From contig JACQHA010000334.1 of assembly GCA_016199255.1 (NCBI GenBank), positions 1 to 5,998 of the forward strand: DNA of 5,998 nucleotides, read 5' to 3'. The translations under genes and the position numbers were made by a program. How positions within the stretch are numbered: the first letter of the stretch is position 1; every line of letters begins with the position of its first letter. Below, piece after piece: positions 1 to 5,543 of the stretch. Source of the stretch: Deinococcus sp. GTDB lineage: Bacteria > Deinococcota > Deinococci > JACQHA01. The notes under the pieces are model-generated. The model did not search any database and was not told the DNA's origin. It was given only the letters and a program-made list of their open reading frames with translations.

Positions 1-592
1 GCGCCGCCAGGATCACCAGCATAGGAAAGGGATAGCGAGTCCACACGTGGGCCAGCGACACCCACATCAGCTGCAGGGCGGGGACGCCCATCCAGTGTTG
101 GTATTCGCGTATGAGCCCTAGTTGGTACAATAAGCCATTCAGCGCCCCGTAGTCACCGTTTAGGACCCAGCTCCACATGAAGCCATTGACCAGCGGGGGG
201 AGCATCCAGGGCAATATGGCAATGGTGCGCACCACCCCCCGGCCAGGGAAAGGGGCATGGAGAATGAGCGCCGCCAGCAGCCCGAGAATCAGCAGCAGCG
301 GCAGGGTATAGGCCACCACCAATAGCGAGCGCTCCAGCGAAGCCCAGAGTTCGGTGCCGCGCAAGAGACGCAGGTAATTATCCAGGCCGGAAAAGCCCCG
401 CCGGTTGGGCAGCCGGAGGTTGCGGAACTGGAAGCTCTGCCATAAGGTGTTCAGCGCCGGGTAATAGACGAATAGCGTCAAGAGCAGCAGTGAAGGAGCC
501 AGGATGCCGTAAGCAGTGAAGGCATCCTGCCAGCGCCGGCCCACCAGGGGCAGGTGCCTCATTTGGGCTGAGGGTCTGGTGGTGACCGCCAT
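1..592 (-). CDS. Sugar ABC transporter permease, MalF/UgpA type (3' part missing)
   Basis: This is a membrane subunit of a carbohydrate ABC importer that would form the translocation pore with a second permease. Translating the minus strand from an ATG at 590-592 gives 197 open codons running off the left edge. Hydrophobic segments lie at about residues 26-45 (TM1), 88-111 (TM2), 121-143 (TM3) and a partial one from about 176. Between TM1 and TM2 is the family's short periplasmic-side region, with SGLDNYLRLL (68-77) matching the usual 'GLxNY' pattern of MalF-like permeases. The EAA loop that contacts the ATPase should lie beyond the window, so it cannot be checked. The gene follows the binding-protein gene after 44 bases that contain a strong hairpin. 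No clear Shine-Dalgarno sequence precedes either the first ATG or a second in-frame ATG at residue 11 (560-562), so the start is moderately certain. The gene order, binding protein then permease, is typical. The transported substrate is unknown. Confidence 0.9.
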   Translation of the reverse strand, partial: MAVTTRPSAQMRHLPLVGRRWQDAFTAYGILAPSLLLLTLFVYYPALNTLWQSFQFRNLRLPNRRGFSGLDNYLRLLRGTELWASLERSLLVVAYTLPLLLILGLLAALILHAPFPGRGVVRTIAILPWMLPPLVNGFMWSWVLNGDYGALNGLLYQLGLIREYQHWMGVPALQLMWVSLAHVWTRYPFPMLVILAA

Positions 593-600
593 AAGTGATA

Positions 601-627
601 GCGGGGCGGAGGCAATCTCCGCCCCGC
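601..627 (-). promoter_or_regulatory. Strong GC-rich hairpin between binding-protein and permease genes
   Basis: Positions 601-611 and 617-627 are perfect inverse complements (11 bp, almost all G-C) around a 5-base loop. The hairpin starts 9 bases after the binding-protein stop codon and ends 8 bases before the permease ATG. No T-run follows on the minus strand, so it does not look like a canonical intrinsic terminator. In other sugar ABC operons, a stem-loop here protects the 5' transcript from 3' decay, so the binding protein is made in excess over the permeases; E. coli malE-malF with its REP elements is the known example. That role is inferred here. The only nearby GGAG lies in the 5' arm, so folding could also limit permease translation. 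Confidence 0.7.
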
Positions 628-636
628 CTTAGCTCG

Positions 637-1869
637 CTACTCGAACTCCGACTTCAGGTCCAGCCACTGGGCAGCGATGGTGTCAATCACCGCGTCAGCG
701 CTAGTCTGGCCAGCAGCCATGGTGCGGATCTGCGCCACTACCTCAGTAGTCCACTGGCCCCACCAGGTGACCTGGCGCGGCAGCGGGCGCACGTACTCGG
801 CCTGCTCCACCTGCACCTCGAAGTCCTGGTTCCGCCCCTGGGCGTTAATAGTATCCTGGGCCGACAGGCGAGAGGGGATCAGCCCCACGCCATTGAAGAT
901 GGCTATCTGATTCTCCGGGCTCAAGTAGAACTTGATGAACTCCCAGGCGGCGTCCACGTTCTGGGAGAACTGGGAGATGCCAATGGCGGCGTCCAGGGCC
1001 CAGGTCCAGTGCTCCTCGGGCATGAGCAGCTGCCGTACATTGGGCGCCTGCTGGGAGATGTTGGGGTTGTTGCCTGGACTTAATGAGCCCTGCCAGGCCT
1101 GGTGCAAAGTGCCAATGCCGCCCCAGAAGATGCTGTGCGGTGTGGTGCCGGTGATCACGTCGGGAGTGATCAGCCCTTCATCGAACATGCGCTCCAATAG
1201 CCGCATGGCCCGCCGGCCCTGGGAATCGGGAGCATTGAAGGTAGGGTTCAGGTCAGCATCAAACAGCGGGTCGCCCATGGACAGCGCCATGAGGAACCAT
1301 GACCAGTCAATGGCCCCAAAGGCAATGGGGTACTGGTCCAGGCCCTGCTGCTTGAGAGCCACGGCGGCATTGAAGAACGCGTCCCAAGTAGTAGGCGGAC
1401 TAAGCCCCGCCTGCGCCAGGCGGGCGGCGTTGTAGTCCAGCATCACCAGCTGTACGTAGGCGGTGAGGCCATACATGTTGCCGTCAATGGTCCAGAAGTC
1501 ACGGCGCTGGATCTCGTCTACGTTGATCGCTGCCCCATCCCGCTCCACCAGGTCGTTCAGCGGCCGCACGAAGCCTGGGGTCACAATAAATGATGGCGCC
1601 TCCTCCGAGAGATATACCACATCTGCCGGCGCCTGGTTGGCTACAGAGGCGATCTGCACCCGGCTGTAGAGCTGGTCGCTGGGGAGCGAGATGATCTCTA
1701 CTGCAATCCCGGTGCGGCTGGTGAAGTCTGCCAAGAGTGCCTGGTCTGGCGCCCCCCAGGGCTGGGCGATGAAGGTGATCCTGGTGCCCTGGCCCAGCAC
1801 CACCCCTCCCAGAGTCAGCAGGGCCACCAGGGCCAGGCCGAGCAATCGCACACTATGTCTCCGTCTCAT
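637..1869 (-). CDS. Extracellular solute-binding protein, family 1 (sugar ABC transporter)
   Basis: This is the secreted receptor that captures a sugar or polyol and delivers it to the permease. I chose the ATG at 1867-1869 (410 aa) because AGGAGGT lies five bases upstream and the protein then opens with a textbook signal peptide: MRRRH, a hydrophobic core (about 9-24) and a likely cleavage near VVLG-QG (25-28). A GTG at 1930-1932 would add 21 residues but lacks that site. Family-1 features are PADVVYLS (81-88), YGLTAY (133-138), DYN with the following AQAGL-PPTTWDAF stretch (145-165), and the C-terminal AAWEFIKFYLSPENQ (307-321) with GLIPSR (329-334). Many Trp and Tyr residues fit stacking on sugar rings. 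There is no lipobox, and the protein contains no cysteine, so it is not a lipoprotein. Length is normal for the family. It is followed by a permease gene. Substrate specificity cannot be judged from sequence alone. Confidence 0.93.
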   Translation of the reverse strand: MRRRHSVRLLGLALVALLTLGGVVLGQGTRITFIAQPWGAPDQALLADFTSRTGIAVEIISLPSDQLYSRVQIASVANQAPADVVYLSEEAPSFIVTPGFVRPLNDLVERDGAAINVDEIQRRDFWTIDGNMYGLTAYVQLVMLDYNAARLAQAGLSPPTTWDAFFNAAVALKQQGLDQYPIAFGAIDWSWFLMALSMGDPLFDADLNPTFNAPDSQGRRAMRLLERMFDEGLITPDVITGTTPHSIFWGGIGTLHQAWQGSLSPGNNPNISQQAPNVRQLLMPEEHWTWALDAAIGISQFSQNVDAAWEFIKFYLSPENQIAIFNGVGLIPSRLSAQDTINAQGRNQDFEVQVEQAEYVRPLPRQVTWWGQWTTEVVAQIRTMAAGQTSADAVIDTIAAQWLDLKSEFE

Positions 1870-1870
1870 G

Positions 1871-1880
1871 TTGACCTCCT
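1871..1880 (-). promoter_or_regulatory. Ribosome binding site deciding the binding-protein start
   Basis: The minus strand reads AGGAGGTCAAC directly before the ATG at 1867-1869. This near-perfect Shine-Dalgarno sequence at ideal spacing supports this start over the longer GTG-initiated frame at 1932, and it matches the beginning of the signal peptide. Confidence 0.85.
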
Positions 1881-1893
1881 CTAGTGTGGAAAA

Positions 1894-1917
1894 CCACTGC
1901 CCCAATCGGGCAAGTGG
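1894..1917 (-). repeat. Imperfect inverted repeat in the binding-protein leader
   Basis: CCACT-GCCC (1894-1902) pairs with GGGC-AGTGG (1908-1917) through 9 bp with one bulged A at 1912 and a 5-base loop. It lies 25 bases upstream of the binding-protein ATG, in the 84-base gap after the Ig-like gene. It could be a 5' leader stem-loop or an operator for a local sugar regulator. A TATAAA (1933-1938 on the minus strand) just upstream could act as a -10 box, but I see no convincing -35, so the promoter is tentative. Confidence 0.35.
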
Positions 1918-1953
1918 GTGTTCCCGGCCCACTTTATAGCACTGTGGACATCC

Positions 1954-2382
1954 TTAGCGCCCGGGTTTCTTTCTTTCCACCTTGACCTTGAGCAGCCGGG
2001 GTGGGGTAACGTCTACGCCGGGCTTGGCTCTGACCCGAAAAACCGGCGGGTCCACCAGGTCTCCCAGGGCATCACCCAGGTAGCTGGCCACGTTTTCGTG
2101 GATGTCGGCCACGGTAATACCGGCGATGCGCACTGTGCCGCTAGGGGTCGTATCGGGAATCTTGTAGACGATCTCGTACACCCGGTCTGGTGTGGACTTG
2201 GGCCGGTGCAAATAGGGCTGACGCAACAGCAGCCGGTCAGGGCCACCATCGTCAGGCGATAGGTGCAGCGTCAGGCTGATGGCCGCTAGTGGCGAATCGT
2301 CGTCCACTTGAATGGAAAAGGTCATGTTGTCCCCAGCAGTGAACTCTACTGGTTCCAGGCCCTTGGCTTGCTTCTTCCCCAT
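1954..2382 (-). CDS. Small Ig-like beta-sandwich protein of unknown function
   Basis: I do not recognise a named family for this 142-residue protein. Its pattern resembles bacterial Ig-like/filamin-like domains: alternating hydrophobic strands at TFSIQVDD (21-28) and AAISLTLHLS (33-42), a central YEIVYKIP strand (69-76), then PSGTVRIAGITVADIHENVASY (about 80-101), which follows the 'sG-tyr-v-x-itv-x-D-x-x-xN' end of such domains. The C-terminus is basic (RLLKVKVERKKPGR, 129-142). There is no signal peptide, membrane helix or cysteine, so export is not evident. The ATG at 2380-2382 has GGGGAGGG about nine bases upstream. Ig-like domains usually occur inside large surface proteins, so a free-standing one is unusual. 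It is encoded 84 bases upstream of the binding protein on the same strand, so it may share a transcript with the transporter, though a separate promoter is possible. Codon usage resembles its neighbours. Its role is unknown. Confidence 0.7.
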   Translation of the reverse strand: MGKKQAKGLEPVEFTAGDNMTFSIQVDDDSPLAAISLTLHLSPDDGGPDRLLLRQPYLHRPKSTPDRVYEIVYKIPDTTPSGTVRIAGITVADIHENVASYLGDALGDLVDPPVFRVRAKPGVDVTPPRLLKVKVERKKPGR

Positions 2383-2530
2383 GACTTGTTGCCCTCCCCA
2401 GCCACACCGCTGGCTGTCCCCTCCCGTGGGTGGTGTCTTAGAGTATCAAATGCCAGCTGGTGCTGGCACGCTACAATACCAGGGTGATGGCTTATAGCGG
2501 TTCTCTCCGGCACCGGGGCAGTGCCCGGCA
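2383..2530. promoter_or_regulatory. Divergent intergenic region
   Basis: These 148 bases separate the minus-strand Ig-like gene from the plus-strand membrane-peptide/Dabb pair and must hold a promoter for at least one of them. On the plus strand TACAAT (2472-2477) is a fair -10 box, but no matching -35 lies 16-18 bases upstream. On the minus strand GATACT (2442-2447) is a weaker candidate. The inverted repeat at 2451-2468 lies between these two candidates, where a regulator could affect both directions. Near the right end CCGGG and CCCGG (2513-2528) form a short hairpin just before the plus-strand ATG. Confidence 0.45.
2451..2468. repeat. Perfect 7-bp inverted repeat, possible operator
   Basis: TGCCAGC (2451-2457) and GCTGGCA (2462-2468) are exact inverse complements around TGGT. 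The dyad ends 3 bases before the plus-strand TACAAT box at 2472, within its spacer/-35 zone, and begins 3 bases beyond the minus-strand GATACT (2442-2447). That placement suits a repressor or activator site controlling divergent transcription. No regulator gene is present in this window, and the pairing is also compatible with a small RNA hairpin. Confidence 0.4.
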
Positions 2531-2788
2531 ATGAGATTTATTTCCATGGGCTGTGGCGCCGTCCTCTTGTTTACCGTGCTCGTGCTGGGCAGCCCGCTTT
2601 TCCTAGCACTGCTGGGGCTCCAGGAGCAGAGCCGGTGGCTTCTTCACCGCCCCTGGTTGCTATTAGTGCCTGGGATCTTGCTGGCGCTAGGTGTACTGCG
2701 CGCCGGCGTCAGGCGAGAACTCTTAGATCGGCAGCGCATCAGGCGGCGCACAGCGCACCTGAGCAACACAGGAGGTCCCCAACGGTGA
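2531..2788 (+). CDS. Small two-helix membrane protein, unknown function
   Basis: This is an 85-residue protein with two hydrophobic stretches, about 7-30 (GCGAVLLFTVLVLGSPLFLA and following) and 41-59 (PWLLLVPGILLALGVLRAG), joined by a short polar loop (QEQSRWLLHR). The tail is rich in arginine (57-73), which by the positive-inside rule places the C-terminus in the cytoplasm, and probably the N-terminus too. I do not recognise a family. The main support for its reality is that its TGA overlaps the GTG start of the Dabb gene as GTGA (2785-2788), with the Dabb ribosome binding site inside its 3' end, the usual arrangement of coupled genes. The chosen ATG (2531) lacks a clear Shine-Dalgarno sequence, and an in-frame ATG at 2546 is an alternative. 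It could be a membrane partner of the Dabb protein (inference) or an unrelated small protein. Confidence 0.6.
   Translation: MRFISMGCGAVLLFTVLVLGSPLFLALLGLQEQSRWLLHRPWLLLVPGILLALGVLRAGVRRELLDRQRIRRRTAHLSNTGGPQR
2770..2776 (+). promoter_or_regulatory. Ribosome binding site for the Dabb gene
   Basis: AGGAGGT lies inside the 3' end of the preceding gene, 8 bases before the GTG at 2785-2787. It supports GTG as the start of the Dabb protein and argues against the same frame being read from further upstream at 2521. Confidence 0.8.
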
Positions 2789-3078
2789 TCAAGCATGTGG
2801 TCTTATTCAAGTTCAAAGCCAATGCTACAGCGGCTCAGCGCCAGGCGGCCATTGAGGGCCTGCACCCCCTGCCCCAGTACGTTCCAGAGATCCGGGGCTG
2901 GATAGTCGGCGAAGATGTGTTGCACAGCGAGCGCTCTTACGACATTGCCCTGCTCGCTGACTTCGCTGACCTGGCGGCGTTGCAGCGCTACCAAGTCCAC
3001 CCTAAGCATCAAGCCGCCGCCAAGGCGATTGTGGCCATTAGCGAAAAGGTGGCGGTGGTGGACTACGAGATCGGTTAG
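2785..3078 (+). CDS. Dabb (stress-responsive A/B barrel) domain protein
   Basis: This 97-residue protein is essentially one Dabb domain, a dimeric ferredoxin-like alpha/beta barrel found in plant stress proteins and many bacterial proteins of mostly unknown function. The characteristic opening IKHVVLFKFK (2-11), the YDIALLADF stretch (52-60), the Y-x-x-HPKHQ segment (69-76) and the final VAVVDYEIG (89-97) match the family at its usual length of about 100 residues. The start is GTG at 2785, with AGGAGGT upstream; the frame is open further left to 2521, but that stretch reads over the overlapping membrane-protein gene. It is probably cytoplasmic. Some Dabb-like proteins (olivetolic acid cyclase is one) are enzymes, but no activity can be assigned here. 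It overlaps the preceding gene by 4 bases, and its TAG overlaps the opposing kinase stop. Confidence 0.9.
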   Translation: MIKHVVLFKFKANATAAQRQAAIEGLHPLPQYVPEIRGWIVGEDVLHSERSYDIALLADFADLAALQRYQVHPKHQAAAKAIVAISEKVAVVDYEIG

Positions 3079-4484
3079 CGGATCCGCTCAACCTGCTTCA
3101 GGCTGGGGTAGAGCTGCTGGAATATGCCCAGTTGCTCCTGGTAACGCTGGTGGTGCTCGGGGTTGGGGAGGATGGGATCTCCCAGCCGGACGGCGTGGCG
3201 TGCTGCCTGGCGCAGGTCGGGGAACGCCCCAGTGCCCCAGCCGGCCAGGAGCATCTCGCCTACCAGGGTGGCGTCGCTGGCTACCTGCACGGGGTGGCCG
3301 AGGACGTCGGCTAGGATTTGATTCCAGAGGGGCGCGGTACTGAGGCCGCCGGTGGCAGTGACCTGGGTTACCTGGGGGCCGTGGCTGCACAGGAGGTTCA
3401 CGAGCTGGGCGGCGCTGTAGGCCACGCCTTCTAGGACGGAGCGCAGCAGCTCAGGACGGCGGCTGCCCAGGGAGAGACCTATGAAGGCACCGCGGGCTGC
3501 TGGGTCCCACATAGGGCACCGTTCGCCAGCCAGGTAGGGGAGGAAGATGAGGCCACCTGACCCGGCGGGCGCTTCCGCTGCCTGGGCCAGCACCTCGGCC
3601 AGGCTCAGGCCTGGCGCTAGAGTGTCTCTGGCCCACTCCAGGCATTTGCCAGCGGTGGAGGTGAAGGCTTCCCATAGCCACTGCTGGCTTTCCAGTAGGG
3701 GAAAGGGCACTGCCAGGAACCGGGGCTCAGGTGGGCTGAGCCCCTGGTGCCAGGCTAAGCTCACGCACAGTGAGGTGCCCCCAGTGACGCACAGGTTGCC
3801 TGGCCACAGGCTGGCGGCGCCTAAGATGGCGGCAAAGAAGTCCAGGCCGCCGGAGATCACCGGTGTCCCTAGGGGCAGGCCGGCAATGGCAGCCTGCACC
3901 TGGCCCAGGGGCTGGCCAATGGGAATCAGCGGGGGGAAGCGCTCCAGGCCAGCAGCCTCCAGGGTATCCAGTGACCAGGGACAGGTGTCCTCAGAGCACG
4001 TGGTCCCCAGCGCTGCGCCGGTGAGGCGGAAGGTCAGGAAGTCGGGGCACTGCAGGAAGTACCTGGCCTGCTGGTACACTGCTGGCTCGTGGCGCTTGAG
4101 CCACAGGGCTTTGGCTTCCAGATGCTCGGCGTCAAAACGGCGCCCCAGGCGCTGTGAGAGTTCCCTGGCCTCGCTAGTGGCGCGGCGGTCCATCCAAATC
4201 AGCGCCCGGCGCAGCGCTCTGCCGGCAGCGTCTACTGGCACCAGGGCGCCTCCCTGGCCGCCAATGGCCAGAGCGGCAATAGGCTGGCCGCTAGCGCTGG
4301 CCAGGACGTGGTGTAGACCTGCCAGGAAAGCCTCCCACCAGTGTTCTGGGTCGGCCTCGGCGCCGGTTTCGGTGTGCAGGGCGTAGCTGGCGTGCGCCTG
4401 GGCTAAGAGGATGCCGCCAGCGGTGAACAGCCCTACTTTGGTGGCGGTAGTGCCTACATCGACGCCTAGCAGCAGTCCGCTCAA
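3075..4484 (-). CDS. FGGY-family carbohydrate kinase
   Basis: This 469-residue cytoplasmic enzyme is expected to phosphorylate a sugar or sugar alcohol with ATP. Domain 1 opens with the phosphate loop GVDVGTTATKVGLF (7-20) and continues with IWMDRRA (96-102). The catalytic aspartate is probably D215 in SGGLDFFAAILGA (211-223), followed by VTGGTS (233-238). Domain 2 has LPYLAGERCPMWDPAARG (315-332), ELLRSVLEGVAYS (345-357) and the adenosine-site ATGGLSTAPLWNQILADV (377-394). Length is slightly short of typical xylulokinases (about 480-500). The MHG substrate motif of E. coli XylB is replaced by GGQGG (75-79), so the substrate should be left open. The start is TTG (4482-4484), one base after the dehydrogenase stop codon, without an obvious Shine-Dalgarno sequence, suggesting reinitiation after the upstream gene. 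A start further downstream would remove the phosphate loop. Annotation as xylulokinase-like would be reasonable but unproven. Confidence 0.92.
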   Translation of the reverse strand: MSGLLLGVDVGTTATKVGLFTAGGILLAQAHASYALHTETGAEADPEHWWEAFLAGLHHVLASASGQPIAALAIGGQGGALVPVDAAGRALRRALIWMDRRATSEARELSQRLGRRFDAEHLEAKALWLKRHEPAVYQQARYFLQCPDFLTFRLTGAALGTTCSEDTCPWSLDTLEAAGLERFPPLIPIGQPLGQVQAAIAGLPLGTPVISGGLDFFAAILGAASLWPGNLCVTGGTSLCVSLAWHQGLSPPEPRFLAVPFPLLESQQWLWEAFTSTAGKCLEWARDTLAPGLSLAEVLAQAAEAPAGSGGLIFLPYLAGERCPMWDPAARGAFIGLSLGSRRPELLRSVLEGVAYSAAQLVNLLCSHGPQVTQVTATGGLSTAPLWNQILADVLGHPVQVASDATLVGEMLLAGWGTGAFPDLRQAARHAVRLGDPILPNPEHHQRYQEQLGIFQQLYPSLKQVERIR

Positions 4485-4485
4485 G

Positions 4486-5532
4486 TTATTCGCTGACCCG
4501 CAGGATCACCCGGTAGCTATCGCCGGCTAAGGCTTGCTGGAAGGCATCATCTGCTGCCTCCAGGGCATAGAAGGCGGAGAGCAGCGGCCGCAGCTGGAGC
4601 ATTCCAGAATTGAGCAGCTCCATGCCCTGGGCAAACTCCTGGGCAGTGCGCGACTCAGTGCCGGTGAGGGTGATCTCTTTATAGTGGAGCAGGTTCAGGT
4701 CGATGGGCAGCTCCACTGGAGGATAGTTGGCGGTGTAGATCACCACAGTGCCGCCAATGCCCACTGCCTCCAGCGCTAGCTTTGCTGCCTGGGCTCCAGG
4801 TGCCACCAGGAACACTACTGGAGCACCGTGGCCGCTAGTGAGAGCGTTGACTGCAGCAGCCACGTTATCCTGGGCCGGGTTGTAGACCGCTTCTGCTCCC
4901 AATTGACGGGCAGTGGCCAGGCGCCGCTGGTTCACGTCGACGGCGATGACCCGCAGGCCCCAGGCCCGGCCTACGACAAGGTGCACCTGGCCCATGAGGC
5001 CGCAACCGATCACCAGCGCTACATCGCCAGCGCGGCCGTTCCCCCGGTGTATGCTGCGCACCACGTCGGCAATGGGCTCTGCCAGGGTGCCTTCCTCCAG
5101 GGAGATGCCATCTGCCAGCTTGAACGCCTGCCGAGGGTGGATGGCGACATACTGGCCGAAACCGCCTAGCTGCCGCTTGCCCCCAAAGCCGTAGACGCAG
5201 TGGTTGCCCAGGCCGCGCCGGCAGTAATAGCACTCGCCGCAGCGATCGAGCAGGTCCAGCGCCACCCGGTCGCCCACCTGCAGGCTGGTGCGCGCCTTGG
5301 GCCCTACGGCTGCCACCACCCCCGACGCCTCGTGGCCGGTGATGGTGGGCAGGGGGAAGTCCTTGCTGCCGGTGTAGATGCGTTGCTCAAAGGTGCAGAT
5401 GCCGCAGCGCCGCACCTGCACCAAAATCTCATGGGGCGCCAGCTCCGGCAGGGGGCGCTCCATGACTTCTAGCTGGCGCACGCCGGTTTGTACTAAAGCG
5501 CGCATGGTACTGGGCAAGCTGGGATGGGGCAA
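4486..5532 (-). CDS. Zinc-dependent MDR alcohol/polyol dehydrogenase
   Basis: This 348-residue medium-chain dehydrogenase likely oxidises a polyol or secondary alcohol with NAD+. The GroES-like N-terminal domain carries RRCGIC (41-46) with the zinc cysteine C46, GHE (66-68) and LAEP with E152. Structural zinc cysteines are C98, C101, C104 and C112. The Rossmann fold has VIGCGLMGQ (174-182), and D199 in VIAVDVN suggests NAD rather than NADP. The residue two after C46 is Phe48, where relatives have Ser or Thr in the proton relay (usual CGICGTD, here CGICTFE). I chose the TTG at 5530-5532 because AGGAGG lies five bases upstream. The ATG at residue 10 (5503-5505) has no such site but fits the family N-terminus (MRALVQTG), so the start is not certain. 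It lies 9 bases after the aldo/keto reductase stop and one base before the kinase, so these form one operon. Threonine, sorbitol or other polyol specificity cannot be distinguished. Confidence 0.92.
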   Translation of the reverse strand: MPHPSLPSTMRALVQTGVRQLEVMERPLPELAPHEILVQVRRCGICTFEQRIYTGSKDFPLPTITGHEASGVVAAVGPKARTSLQVGDRVALDLLDRCGECYYCRRGLGNHCVYGFGGKRQLGGFGQYVAIHPRQAFKLADGISLEEGTLAEPIADVVRSIHRGNGRAGDVALVIGCGLMGQVHLVVGRAWGLRVIAVDVNQRRLATARQLGAEAVYNPAQDNVAAAVNALTSGHGAPVVFLVAPGAQAAKLALEAVGIGGTVVIYTANYPPVELPIDLNLLHYKEITLTGTESRTAQEFAQGMELLNSGMLQLRPLLSAFYALEAADDAFQQALAGDSYRVILRVSE

Positions 5533-5537
5533 CCTGT

Positions 5538-5543
5538 CCTCCT
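5538..5543 (-). promoter_or_regulatory. Ribosome binding site overlapping the aldo/keto reductase stop
   Basis: The minus strand reads TAGGAGGACAGGTTG: the TAG (5542-5544) ends the aldo/keto reductase, and AGGAGG shares bases with it, five bases before the TTG at 5530-5532. It supports translational coupling and the TTG start for the dehydrogenase. Confidence 0.75.

Noticed and set aside
601..627. Intrinsic terminator after the binding-protein gene
   Set aside because: The stem is strong, but no T-tract follows on the minus strand and the permease gene begins 8 bases later, so a full terminator is unlikely.
595..1083. Plus-strand open frame of 162 codons opposite the binding-protein gene
   Set aside because: It lies antisense to a clear family-1 binding-protein gene, has no recognisable domain and is explained by GC-rich codon bias.
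1870..1932. Longer binding-protein start at the GTG at 1930-1932
   Set aside because: It would put 21 polar residues in front of a normal signal peptide and read through the strong ribosome site of the ATG at 1867-1869.
2464..2479. TGGCAC-N5 resembling a sigma-54 promoter
   Set aside because: The required GC of the -12 element is absent at the right spacing, and the match lies within the inverted repeat.
2346..2531. Minus-strand 61-codon frame starting at 2531
   Set aside because: It overlaps the Ig-like gene start in another frame and has no recognisable features.
2521..2784. N-terminal extension of the Dabb frame back to 2521
   Set aside because: The Dabb domain begins at the GTG at 2785 with a good ribosome site, and the extra 88 codons have low-complexity composition and overlap the membrane-protein gene in another frame.
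3547..4386. Plus-strand open frame of 279 codons opposite the kinase
   Set aside because: It mirrors the FGGY kinase coding sequence; its composition (Ser, Arg, Ala, Pro rich) is typical of an antisense shadow, with no motif or ribosome site.
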